From Achatina immaculata (taxonomy: Eukaryota > Mollusca > Gastropoda > Stylommatophora > Achatinidae), in contig CM019719.1 of NCBI GenBank assembly GCA_009760885.1, positions 23,326,084 through 23,390,083 of the forward strand: a stretch of DNA of 64,000 nt, given 5' to 3'. How positions within the stretch are numbered: the first letter of the stretch is position 1; each line of letters begins with the position of its first letter. Under the pieces are notes generated by a model. It had not been told where the DNA came from. It worked only from the letters and a program-made list of their open reading frames with translations, and ran no database searches. Position numbers and translations under genes: made by a program. This document shows positions 33,731 through 44,819 of this stretch, piece by piece.

Positions 33731-35446
33731 ACAAATGAGAAATTAGAGAAAGAAAATCAAGAACTAGCTAAAGAAAAACATGACCTGGAGAGGAAAGCAC
33801 AAGAGTACAAAACAATGATATTACAGCACCAAGAGAAAGGATGCAAACTTCCCCCAGAATTTGAGGCATTATGGAATCAAGAGACAGACGATATTAGTGT
33901 AAATCCTACTGTTTCTGATGAATCCAGTAGTTCTGACACAAGGGGAAGTGCAAACGACTTCACTTCAGGCAGTCCGCTTCCAGATGAACCTGAAATCAGT
34001 AGAAGTTCTTTACCTATTACAGAACCAATAGCTTTGTTCAGTGGCACAGTACTATCTTTGAATGGTAACATCACACAGACAAATAGAGGAAGGAGCATTT
34101 CATCTTCATTGTCAGCAGGTTCTTCCTCACCTGAGCTACTTCCTCAGGGAAATGACAGACCAAGAGGTCTTTCCAAACCTTTGACCTCACGTGAAATACA
34201 TGAAGCCATGAGAACAAATCCCCCAGTGTCTGCTCATCAAAGATTGGAGGATTCCACACAAAGCCTGCATCAGCCAATGCAGAAAGTACATAAAGGAAAG
34301 GATTCAGGAAACCACTACACTTACAATGGAACTAGTGAACTTCATAAGACAGTTCTGTGTCAACCAGTTGTCAGTTCTGAGAATGAAGTGGTCCAACATT
34401 CACAATCAGTAACATATGACAACAGTTACTTCAATCAAGATGCATTACTTATCACAGATGTTAACCATGACAGCAATCACAATTTACTGCCACTAGAAAC
34501 AGGTATAATGGAGGTAAAAAACTATGTGTACTCTGATGAACTTCAGCAAGACTCTGTTCAAAATGAACCTGTTCAGTACACAAATATAAATCAGGTGGAA
34601 TATGCAAATCTGAACATTCAAACAATTGGATCCAGCAGTCATTCCAATGATCAGTCTGAAAGTGAACCAGCATTATCTATTGAAGCTATTTCACCAGCGC
34701 TGTTGGAGATAGGTCCTGAAATGTCTCAAGATCTTCATAAGCAGATCAGATTATACAGCAACACATCCAGTTCCACCCCAAAATCCATTTCAGTTTCTAG
34801 CATACAAGGTCTGACTCAACAAAGATTGATCATACAACCTGTTTCCAGCCAAGTACAGCATTTAAATATTCAGCAAACTTGGACTGCTGCACCATCCGTG
34901 ATGCCTCATCATCAAGCCCAAGAGCAGAACATGCAGGGCCAGCTGTATGGAAGGCAGGGCCCACAACAAAATAAGCATAGTCTAAACAGTACGTCCACAG
35001 CCAGTGGGTGTATATCAAGACAAACATCTAATACAGCTACACCAAGAAGTGGCTTCATGTCTGGTGTTAGGGTTATGAGGCCATTCCAGGAAACTCCTGC
35101 TTTGCCTGACAGTTCCTCACAGCCAATTCATCAACAACATTTTCCAGCTTCTTATCTATGCATTTCACCCTCTGGTGCAGAGACATACATGTCTGAGCAG
35201 TATGTGCTAGACAGTCCTTACATTACCAATCCTGTTACCTACAGCATGCATGTCACAGTAGACCCCGTAGCCACCACTTCAGCAGCAGCTGTTACTGCTT
35301 CATCTCGGACAGATGGACAAGACCCTGACATGCTGGAAACCACTGACTATTCTGAGGCTGTTCAAGGTCTGCCAAGCCTCAGCCTCACAGAACTGAATTC
35401 TGAGAGCAACCTTTTTGATAAAAAGTCTTCTCGAGCTGCTCACTGA
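33731..35446 (+). CDS. bZIP transcription factor, terminal exon: leucine zipper plus long S/T/Q/N-rich tail
   Basis: The exon begins right after acceptor aaaatttcag in phase 0, so it continues the basic-region exon in frame. It encodes 571 residues and ends at TGA 35444-35446. Residues L5, L12, L19, Y26 and H33 continue the heptad that starts at L31 of the preceding exon. The His at the last position, followed by a Gly-Cys-Lys-Leu-Pro segment, recalls the zipper end of FOS/JUN/ATF3 proteins. The remaining roughly 530 residues are Ser/Thr/Gln/Asn-rich with no domain I recognise. They may be an activation region, which is inference. The tail is far longer than in ATF3 or JDP2. Codon use and the absence of stops over 1.7 kb support real coding. 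The exact subfamily is not settled. Confidence 0.9.
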   Translation, partial: TNEKLEKENQELAKEKHDLERKAQEYKTMILQHQEKGCKLPPEFEALWNQETDDISVNPTVSDESSSSDTRGSANDFTSGSPLPDEPEISRSSLPITEPIALFSGTVLSLNGNITQTNRGRSISSSLSAGSSSPELLPQGNDRPRGLSKPLTSREIHEAMRTNPPVSAHQRLEDSTQSLHQPMQKVHKGKDSGNHYTYNGTSELHKTVLCQPVVSSENEVVQHSQSVTYDNSYFNQDALLITDVNHDSNHNLLPLETGIMEVKNYVYSDELQQDSVQNEPVQYTNINQVEYANLNIQTIGSSSHSNDQSESEPALSIEAISPALLEIGPEMSQDLHKQIRLYSNTSSSTPKSISVSSIQGLTQQRLIIQPVSSQVQHLNIQQTWTAAPSVMPHHQAQEQNMQGQLYGRQGPQQNKHSLNSTSTASGCISRQTSNTATPRSGFMSGVRVMRPFQETPALPDSSSQPIHQQHFPASYLCISPSGAETYMSEQYVLDSPYITNPVTYSMHVTVDPVATTSAAAVTASSRTDGQDPDMLETTDYSEAVQGLPSLSLTELNSESNLFDKKSSRAAH

Positions 35447-36022
35447 TAACTTGTCTTTCATAAAAGATTACATTTTGTTCACTGGAATTTGTTTCTGAGC
35501 ATCAGGACCAAGTATAGGACAAGGACAGTCAGAAAAACAAGTGAAATAGTCCTCAGAAAAATTCTAAAAGCACTGAAACTGATTAAAAGCATAAGGAAAA
35601 GACAATCTAAATCTTTGAACATGCCCCAAAGAAAAAAAAAGAGTTAAAGAACCTGATTTTCACTGCAAAACTCAATGCAAAGATAAAGAGAGAGAAACAG
35701 AGGAAAGTTTCTGAGCAGTCTTATCAAGTGATACAGGAAATACTATGTCTGTTATTGTAATCTTTTGCACTGCAGAATCTATGGAAGAATACAAGGAAGC
35801 AGCTTTCACCAGGATATTGTGATTATGTTTCCAGTAGAACACAAATAATGTAATTAGCTAGAACCATCATGATGTTTGCCAGAGTGCAAGGACCAAGTAT
35901 GTAGCTATACCAAGATGTAGTGAAGACATTTTCCAAAGAATGTAGTGAAGATGTTTTCCAAAGCATGTCATGGATATGTTTTCCAGACTGTACAAGGAAA
36001 ATATGTGGTGAAAGCATGCTCC
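35447..36022 (+). other. Presumed 3' untranslated region of the bZIP gene
   Basis: The sequence following the bZIP stop codon has no coding signal. No clear AATAAA signal was seen close to the stop, so the end of the transcript cannot be placed. A 40-bp tandem array follows at once and may lie in the 3' UTR. Confidence 0.4.
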
Positions 36023-36345
36023 AATGAGTGCAAGTACAGAATATACATTGAAGATGTTTTACATGGAGTGAAGGTATAGAATATACAGTGAAGATGTTTT
36101 ACATGGAGTGAAGGTATAGAATATACAGTGAAGATGTTTTACATGGAGTGAAGGTATAGAATATACAGTGAAAATGTTTTACATGGAGTGAAGGTATAAA
36201 ATATACAGTGAAAATGTTTTACATGGAGTGAAGGTATAGAATATACAGTGAAGATGTTTTACATGGAGTGAAGGTATAGAATATACAGTGAAGATGTTTT
36301 ACATGGAGTGAAGGTATAAAATATACAGTGAAAATGTTTACATAA
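36023..36345. repeat. 40-bp minisatellite, 8 copies, downstream of the bZIP stop
   Basis: The unit gaaggtatagaatatacagt plus gaagatgttttacatggagt is repeated with very few differences. It may be part of the 3' UTR. Confidence 0.95.
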
Positions 36346-36691
36346 AGTGTAATGATCAGATATGCAGCTGTGAAAATGATCATCAATATTCCATGAAATA
36401 TATATTCATACTGTCATTTTAAATGTTTAATATATGGACAGATTGTGTGCTCAGTGCTGTATGATGAAAGGTTCAAAGTTAAAAAATCAGACTCTGGCAT
36501 CATTGCATTCAGGATAAACCCATATATACTTCTCTGCATGCCACAGCATCCATCAAAGAGTACGTTATATAACTCCATACTTAGATGCTGCTGCAATGTT
36601 GAGCTCAATGCATGAACTATGTTGTACCGGTGATGGTTCTGTCTGTGTGATGTGACTTGGTGCATTTGGAATGTTATCACTTTGTACTATA
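36346..36691. other. Gene-free stretch
   Basis: Nothing recognised. It may belong to the 3' UTR or downstream flank of the bZIP gene. Confidence 0.3.
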
Positions 36692-36704
36692 CTGTTAATT
36701 ATGT

Positions 36705-36950
36705 AAAGGTAAATGCAGCCATATTATGCAATAGGGGCATCTAGGGAATATTTGTTAGTGTCCATATTTTCCTTGACCTGTCAACAGACTAAAGATGATG
36801 TGGTCAGGATCATGAATGGCTGGGTTTCCTTCCAGAAGAAACCAGGCATCCATTTCTACAGCTGGGTGATTGGGGCACCTCTGATGGATTCAGACCACTG
36901 ACCTTCATCATGAGTGACTAGTGCACTAACATCTTCACCACATGGGTGCT
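36705..36950 (-). mobile_element. SINE-1, defined insertion with 13-bp duplication
   Basis: CTGTTAATTATGT occurs at 36692-36704 and 36951-36963. On the minus strand the 246-bp element begins agcacccatgtggtgaagat (degenerate box A). It continues with gtcagtggtctgaatccatc (box-B-like), then a body shared with the copy at 785-930 (the cagctgggtgattgggg region and mononucleotide-poor end). Confidence 0.85.
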
Positions 36951-36963
36951 CTGTTAATTATGT

Positions 36964-37405
36964 GGTTCACTAATAATGAGAAGAGAAAATGAATCACAGA
37001 TAAAGAATTATTGCTGATGCAATAATGTGGCATACTTAACAATGCTGTGCTGTGTTTGTACAAATGAAACAATTTGTTGAAATATAACTTAAACATTTTA
37101 AAACCATTTTTCAGTCCATTTTTTTTTCTCTCCATTGTAAATAACTTGCATAACCAAGTTTATAAAAAAAAAACCCTTTCCTATTGTTAGATATAATCAC
37201 TGTATGTATGTATGTATGTATGAGTTGAAATGTAGAGAGAATAACTGAGTCATGTATTATTTCTACATGTTCTGTATGTTAACATGTGTTAAAGTGGTAA
37301 TGTACTAAGTTTTCTATTGAAAAATAGTTAAAAAGAAAAAAAAACAAACATATATCATAGTTATATAATCATTTAATTAAACTCCTTTCATCATTTTATT
37401 CAGTC
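36964..37405. other. Gene-free stretch
   Basis: Contains (TATG)n at 37203-37221 and A-rich runs. No gene was recognised. Confidence 0.35.
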
Positions 37406-37419
37406 AACTATAATTAGAA

Positions 37420-37898
37420 TACAATTGAATAACAATCTACAAAACTATAATAAGACCAGCCGTCATGTATGGATCAGAAACATGAAGTACAGCAAGATGA
37501 ACACCAATTGCAGATCTTGAGAACAAGATTCTAAGAAGAATCTTTGGGCTGATAAAGGATACCAACAGTGGAGAATGAAGAGCTAGAAAGAACACTGAAC
37601 TGGACAGCTTATTTAAATCCCAACGAATTATAAATGTCTTGAAACTGAACAGACCACGCTGGCTGGCACATGTAGAAAGAATGGAAGAGAACAGACAAAC
37701 GAAAATGATGTACGCACAAGAGATGAAGGAAACAAGACCAAGGAGAAGACCAAGTCAGAGATGGAAAGACAACATAGAAAAGGATATAAAAGAAATTAGT
37801 GTCACCAACTGGAGAGAGAAGATTAAGAATAGAGAGGAATGGAGGCGAACTTTATCTGCAGCAGTGAGCCTTAAAGGCTTGGAAAGCTGAAGAAGAAG
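37420..37898 (+). mobile_element. Family E retrotransposon 3' end with 14-bp duplication
   Basis: AACTATAATTAGAA occurs at 37406-37419 and 37899-37912. The 479-bp insert has PAVMYGSET-like sequence near 37460 in a broken frame. From 37639 it has an open frame, RPRWLAHVERMEENRQTKMM then RRRPSQRWKDNIEKDIKEI and NWREKIKNREEWRRTL, a typical RTE-type C-terminus, with a (GAA)n tail after the stop. Confidence 0.95.
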
Positions 37899-37912
37899 AA
37901 CTATAATTAGAA

Positions 37913-38546
37913 CAAATCTTATATAGTATACTTGTTATTTATTAATAATCACTATATATAACCATTTTTGAAATAATATAAACTATTAAAAATATTCACA
38001 GAAAAAAGTATAGGAGATACAAGAATGTATAACCCTGCATTAACAAAACTCTCATGCAAAAGAAATACACATTTTAATTCATTAATTTTATAATTTAAAA
38101 AAAAAACCAACCCAGTCAGCCTTTAACTTTAGCAAAGGTTGTGGGTTAATTTCAGATTCTTGTTAACTTAATTAAGCAGTGCTAATTTCACCTTTTAATT
38201 CATCACAAGCTTTGGCTTATAAAACTGGACTGTTGGTATAAATTTAAGCCTGCATTTTGGTCCATGTTAATGTATGCTTATACGCTAAGTATTCTTCTGC
38301 ACTAGGGAAAAAAAAGTTTAAAAAGATGTAAATATATATTTATTAATCTTAATATATATTTTTTTACATTATATATATATATAACATTTTTTATCCCATT
38401 GCTTTGCTAATTTTGATGATTGTGCCTCTGGGGTGTATTAGTATGTGCCCGTGCACTGCTATAAAATGTATCCTCCAAACACAAGTGACACACAGCACCC
38501 TGACATGGTATCTTGATGATAGTTAGTGTTTAGCGATTCTTGTTTG

Positions 38547-38584
<38 letters not shown>

Positions 38585-39395
38585 CAAGAGGTGGAATATT
38601 GGATTTTAAGGAGTTGGATGTGTTAGCCAATGTGGAACTTGCAGAGCTTCATTCTGCAGAAGACTTTTCTCATAACAGACTCTGCTAATTCTGGATTTAC
38701 ATATTTAACATGAATAATATCTTCAAATACTTGCACAATTAATTTTTGGCAGAATTTGAATTCAAGGGGCAAGTTGTGATCATGAATTTTTAGAAGAAGC
38801 TTGTCTTGTCATGCTTTGACCCCTTCCTTATTTACCTTTCTGAAATGTGGCTCATAATGAAATTTATTTTTGACGTGAAGTGTCTAAAAAAAAACTTACA
38901 CAGGATACTGAAGATAAAACTGGTTTTTCTAAGCCTTTGTCAAAGGAAACGAGAAGTTCATGGTAAAGTCTGTTTATAACAAAGAAATAATTTGGAAATA
39001 TTATACAAAGAATTTGTTGAAATGAATGTGCTGACCCAGAGATTCCCAAATTTTTAAGTGAAATAGCCACTTGTGCCAGAAAAATTTTGTTTTGGAGCCC
39101 TCATAAATTTGTTCACTACCATTATGAACATTCAATAAAGACAGTTAAATTTTACGTCTTTTAGAACTTAATACTTGAGTAAATAATCTAGAAAAAATAT
39201 ACTTTGTGACACATCTATTATGTTCCACTTGGAAAATCCAAATTTTAATTATTTGCAAATGCACAATTTGTATACAAATGTGTTCATTCTGGCATTTAGA
39301 ATCAGCTCATTTTGACATGAATATGTTATTTAAATGGGCTGATACCAGGTGTTTATGATAACTGTGAACTGTCATTTTGCTGAACTTTGAACTGT
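37913..39395. other. Gene-free AT-rich stretch
   Basis: Holds (TA)n at 38550-38582 and around 38375, and a hAT-end-like segment at 39040-39105 (cagagattcccaaattttta, then ggagccctcataaat). No gene was recognised. Confidence 0.35.
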
Positions 39396-39399
39396 CAGA

Positions 39400-40375
39400 A
39401 GAATGAATGAGCAAATGGTTCCAGATTGAAACAGGATGTGTACTATCTCCCTTGCTGTTTGGAACTGCCATAGACTTCATGATGAAAAAATGTTGTACAG
39501 GTAAAATGGGCATTGATTGGGTACATGGGACCCAACTAGATGATCTTGATTTTGTAGATGACATAACTCTTATCAGTGACAATGTAAATTCAGTGCAAGA
39601 AAAAACAGATAGCCTGTCTTCACTGGCTAGCAAAATAGGACTTACAATTCACTTATAATTAACTTAAAACTAACAAAGAAAAACAAAAATAATAAAACTT
39701 CCCATTAATTAGAAGGAAAAATATATGTAGAAGGAACAGCTGTTGAAGAAGTACACCAGTTTGCTTACCTTGGCAGCGACATAGACCAGGATGATGACAC
39801 CAGAAAAGAAGTCAGAATTGCGAAAGCTGGATTGACCTTCAAGAATCTTGAGAACATCTCTCTCTCTCTCTGAACCAGAGTGCCCAGGGCACATGGGGCT
39901 TCCGCAAGGGTTTTCCACAAATGCCTGTCCTTCGCCTTTTTTTCTTGAGAACATATGGCACTCAAAAGTTATAAGCACAAAAATCAAGCTATGATTATTC
40001 AATTCAAATGTAATATCCACCCTCATTCATGCTTGCGAAAGCTGGAAAACAATAAAAAAAATAGACAACAAATTAGACTCTTCTGAAAACAGATGCTGAA
40101 GGAAAATACTTGGTATAAACTGGAATGAATTCCTAACAACACAGAGATAAGACAGATGAGTGAACAACATCCTGTCTTATGGGCGATCAGAAAAAAGAGA
40201 TGGACATATATCAGTCACATGATGAGAAGAAACAGTCAGAGAATCCCAAAACATGCTATCAAGTGGAACACAACAGGCTGAAAAAAAAGAGGCTGACCAT
40301 GTGAAACTCTAAAGAGGACATTGTTAAGAGAGGTCAAACTACTATGCAAGCAGGAAGGATGTAAGATATAAGACC
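39400..40375 (+). mobile_element. Family G RTE-like retrotransposon relic
   Basis: It encodes TGCVLSPLLFGTAIDFMMKK and QLDDLDFVDDITLISDN (reverse transcriptase motifs with FVDD at the active site in place of the usual FADD/YADD). AVEEVHQFAYLGSDIDQDDD and a C-terminal remnant near 40180-40370 follow. Frameshifts and a short family D insertion break it. From 39756 rightwards it is part of duplicated unit V. Confidence 0.85.
39858..39942 (-). mobile_element. Family D insertion, 85 bp, with 12-bp duplication
   Basis: TCTTGAGAACAT occurs at 39846-39857 and 39943-39954. The insert is the last 60 or so coding bases of family D on the minus strand (DRHLWKTLAEAPCALGT) plus the (GA)n tail (ctctctctctct on the plus strand). 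It is a severely 5'-truncated target-primed insertion. Copies carried by segmental duplication lie near 46060-46155 and 48487-48583. Confidence 0.95.
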
Positions 40376-40384
40376 AACCACCGT

Positions 40385-40615
40385 AATTCACTGACCTGGA
40401 TGCAAGTAGTCAACCATTCTGGACACAAGTAGTCAGATATGGTTCACTGACCTGGATACAAGTAGTCAACCATGGGTCACTGACCTGGACACAAGTAGTC
40501 AGCTATGGTTCACTGACCTGGACACAAGTAGTCAGCTATGGTCCACTGACCTGGATGCATGTAATCAGCTATAGTTCACTGACCTGGATGCAAGTAGTCA
40601 GCTGTGGGTCACCAG
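40385..40615. repeat. 33-bp minisatellite, about 7 copies
   Basis: The unit cactgacctggacacaagta plus gtcagctatggtt is repeated (40478, 40511). It is present again inside V2 (about 46590-46820) and V3 (about 49018-49240). Confidence 0.9.
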
Positions 40616-40959
40616 TCACTATCTCATTCAGCTTTAGTCCTGGTTTGTCAGACCCTTCAATTTTTAAATTGGCTGCATCCTTCAACATTTAACAAGTATA
40701 ACTGTATGAAAATGTATATTTACTGTATTTAATTTTTACTGCAACTTTGAAATTAAACTATGAGTGTACATGTGTATATAAAAAAATTACAAGTCAGTTA
40801 CTGAGTTTTGTGAGAGTGTATGTTCTGGAGGAAAGTACTAAATTATCATAATTTCAAAGACGCTGATTTTTAGTCAGTGTCTGGACGTGTTATGTTTTAT
40901 GTTTGTATTCAGCATTCATTTTGAGTATTTAATGAATGATATGTCAGATAAATGGCATT

Positions 40960-41427
40960 CACTTCAGAACCCAGAAGTTGTGGTATAAAATGAGACATTA
41001 ACTTCATAGTCTCTCACTGCTTGAAACATTCACACAGCTCAGAACAATCACTTCACAACATCTGACATTCACCATTCATTTCAAAGCCCAGACACTCATA
41101 CAACCTCTCAGCACAGATCACAGAAAACAAGAACATTGCCACATTGCAGCAGTTTCATTTACTGTGAACCAAGTTATTTTCTACTGGCCATTACAATGTC
41201 AAAACTTTGAGATCTCTTACATATTCATGGTTTGATAATGTAAATATGACTTAGGTCTTTCTTTTTATTTCTTTGTAAAGCTCATATTGCTGATTTATGT
41301 ACTAGTTAAAAAAATTCCAGATGACTCTTATGAATTCAGAGCAGACCACTTTAATAATTGGAAGAGAACCAGTACATTGAGTGAAAACTGGCCAAAGGCA
41401 TTAATATATTTATACACACACATATGG

Positions 41428-41481
<54 letters not shown>

Positions 41482-42684
41482 TTCATTTTTCTCCCCCATC
41501 AACACATACACAAACAAACAAACAAAAGTGCTCACTGTAGTACAGATCCGTAAGTACTACTGCCTTCAAATGTTTCCATGATGTACTTATCTTCCCCAGT
41601 CACTTACAGTTATGACAGTTTGCTGTCAGATCCAATGAGAAGGGAGTCCAGTTAGCGCATTCCTCTGGGTCCCATAGTCATCCTCTGTTTTAAGGTAGGG
41701 CTTAGGGGGTCTTCCAAGGAGCCCATGGTGGATGAAAACAGAATAGGTAATCAATTTGGGGGGGGGGGGGTGGGGTGGGGTGAAAGGATAGTTTTGCAAT
41801 ATCTTCCAAAATTCCTCTAGATGCTGTTTGTCACTTTTAAAGACAATTGAGGATTTTGGGATTTAGGAACAAATCTTCCATTCTTTGTCATAATTTACAT
41901 ATAGTCTGTTGTCCATTCTTTGTCATAATTTACATATAGTCTATCTTCCATTGTCTTAGTTTTCTTATGCTTTTCTTCCATTATCCATATAGTCAAATTT
42001 TCCTGTCTATCCTTTTCATTCAGTCTTCATTCTTGAACTAATGGATACTGTCCATGCACTTATATGCACCTTCTTGTGCATTATGATGCCTTGTCATATC
42101 TTGTCTTATCTTCTTCCTCATGTACCTTTCAGTATTGAGCGGACAAACATTGAGTGGACAAACAGAGTTCTTCATAGTCTCAGTGTTTTGCTTCTTGTAA
42201 CGAGATATTCAAGATATCTGTTATCTCCTCTGTCCAGCTCCTGTATGGGCAGCCTCTCTAAGGAGTGTAGTGACTATCTTAATGACACATACATTACCTC
42301 ACATACAGATACTTATTAGCTTCATTGTTTTCTACTTTTTTTTTCATTCCTAGTTTTTATGGTGATATTGTTGTTTATTATTTTTGTTCGATATGTTCTC
42401 AGAATAAGACATCACCGAAAATCTCAGGTGTACTTTTTAAGTAAAGTAAAACATGATATATTTTTCATGATTCCTTACCATTTGCATATGTGCTATTATG
42501 AAGATACTTTGTTTGATACTTCTTTTTTTTTGTAATCAGTTTTGCTAGAAAATGACATACATTTCACTATAGTTAGTGAAAAATCTAGAATGTATGCAAA
42601 TATTTTTGGATGATTGTGGAAAAAAATGATACTTCACAGCTGTATGTCATTGTGGTTTACCAGTAGTGAGCCTTGTTAAGAAGT
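40960..42684. repeat. Segmental duplication unit U, copy 1 (1,725 bp)
   Basis: Starts cacttcagaacccagaagt. Contains TATAAAAT near its start, a (TA)n tract at 41430-41478, a poly-G tract at 41758-41770, and a non-descript 92-codon open frame at 42041-42319. No protein domain or transposon end was recognised. Seven copies follow in direct orientation with differences mainly in (TA)n and poly-G length. Confidence 0.95.
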
Positions 42685-43152
42685 CACTTCAGAACCCAGA
42701 AGTTGTGGTATAAAATGAGACATTAACTTCATAGTCTCTCACTGCTTGAAACATTCACACAGCTCAGAACAATCACTTCACAACATCTGACATTCACCAT
42801 TCATTTCAAAGCCCAGACACTCATACAACCTCTCAGCACAGATCACAGAAAACAAGAACATTGCCACATTGCAGCAGTTTCATTTACTGTGAACCAAGTT
42901 ATTTTCTACTGGCCATTACAATGTCAAAACTTTGAGATCTCTTACATATTCATGGTTTGATAATGTAAATATGACTTAGGTCTTTCTTTTTATTTCTTTG
43001 TAAAGCTCATATTGCTGATTTATGTACTAGTTAAAAAAATTCCAGATGACTCTTATGAATTCAGAGCAGACCACTTTAATAATTGGAAGAGAACCAGTAC
43101 ATTGAGTGAAAACTGGCCAAAGGCATTAATATATTTATACACACACATATGG

Positions 43153-43196
<44 letters not shown>

Positions 43197-44352
43197 TTCA
43201 TTTTTCTCCCCCATCAACACATACACAAACAAACAAACAAAAGTGCTCACTGTAGTACAGATCCGTAAGTACTACTGCCTTCAAATGTTTCCATGATGTA
43301 CTTATCTTCCCCAGTCACTTACAGTTATGACAGTTTGCTGTCAGATCCAATGAGAAGGGAGTCCAGTTAGCGCATTCCTCTGGGTCCCATAGTCATCCTC
43401 TGTTTTAAGGTAGGGCTTAGGGGGTCTTCCAAGGAGCCCATGGTGGATGAAAACAGAATAGGTAATCAATTTGGGGGGGGGGGGGTGGGGTGGGGTGAAA
43501 GGATAGTTTTGCAATATCTTCCAAAATTCCTCTAGATGCTGTTTGTCACTTTTAAAGACAATTGAGGATTTTGGGATTTAGGAACAAATCTTCCATTCTT
43601 TGTCATAATTTACATATAGTCTGTTGTCCATTCTTTGTCATAATTTACATATAGTCTATCTTCCATTGTCTTAGTTTTCTTATGCTTTTCTTCCATTATC
43701 CATATAGTCAAATTTTCCTGTCTATCCTTTTCATTCAGTCTTCATTCTTGAACTAATGGATACTGTCCATGCACTTATATGCACCTTCTTGTGCATTATG
43801 ATGCCTTGTCATATCTTGTCTTATCTTCTTCCTCATGTACCTTTCAGTATTGAGCGGACAAACATTGAGTGGACAAACAGAGTTCTTCATAGTCTCAGTG
43901 TTTTGCTTCTTGTAACGAGATATTCAAGATATCTGTTATCTCCTCTGTCCAGCTCCTGTATGGGCAGCCTCTCTAAGGAGTGTAGTGACTATCTTAATGA
44001 CACATACATTACCTCACATACAGATACTTATTAGCTTCATTGTTTTCTACTTTTTTTTTCATTCCTAGTTTTTATGGTGATATTGTTGTTTATTATTTTT
44101 GTTCGATATGTTCTCAGAATAAGACATCACCGAAAATCTCAGGTGTACTTTTTAAGTAAAGTAAAACATGATATATTTTTCATGATTCCTTACCATTTGC
44201 ATATGTGCTATTATGAAGATACTTTGTTTGATACTTCTTTTTTTTTGTAATCAGTTTTGCTAGAAAATGACATACATTTCACTATAGTTAGTGAAAAATC
44301 TAGAATGTATGCAAATATTTTTGGATGATTGTGGAAAAAAATGATACTTCAC
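42685..44352. repeat. Segmental duplication unit U, copy 2
   Basis: Joined to copy 1 at gttaagaagtcacttcagaa. It ends inside the unit, at atacttcacagtctctcac. Confidence 0.95.
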
Positions 44353-44771
44353 AGTCTCTCACTGCTTGAAACATTCACACAGCTCAGAACAATCACTTCA
44401 CAACATCTGACATTCACCATTCATTTCAAAGCCCAGACACTCATACAACCTCTCAGCACAGATCACAGAAAACAAGAACATTGCCACATTGCAGCAGTTT
44501 CATTTACTGTGAACCAAGTTATTTTCTACTGGCCATTACAATGTCAAAACTTTGAGATCTCTTACATATTCATGGTTTGATAATGTAAATATGACTTAGG
44601 TCTTTCTTTTTATTTCTTTGTAAAGCTCATATTGCTGATTTATGTACTAGTTAAAAAATTCCAGATGACTCTTATGAATTCAGAGCAGACCACTTTAATA
44701 ATTGGAAGAGAACCAGTACATTGAGTGAAAACTGGCCAAAGGCATTAATATATTTATACACACACATATGG

Positions 44772-44819
<48 letters not shown>

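Larger units (their letters stand above)
39756..40959. repeat. Segmental duplication unit V, copy 1 (source-like)
   Basis: Contains the 3' part of the family G relic, the family D insertion and the 33-bp array. Copies: V2 46018-47167 and V3 48393-49591, which begin at different internal points. The copies look almost identical. Confidence 0.9.

Noticed and set aside
41430..41478. (TA)n tract as a possible replication origin or hairpin element
   Set aside because: It is a simple dinucleotide repeat varying between unit copies. Nothing else supports a function.
42041..42319. A 92-codon open frame present in six U units
   Set aside because: It is identical only because the units are near-identical duplicates. 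No domain was recognised, and there is no evidence of selection such as synonymous-only changes.
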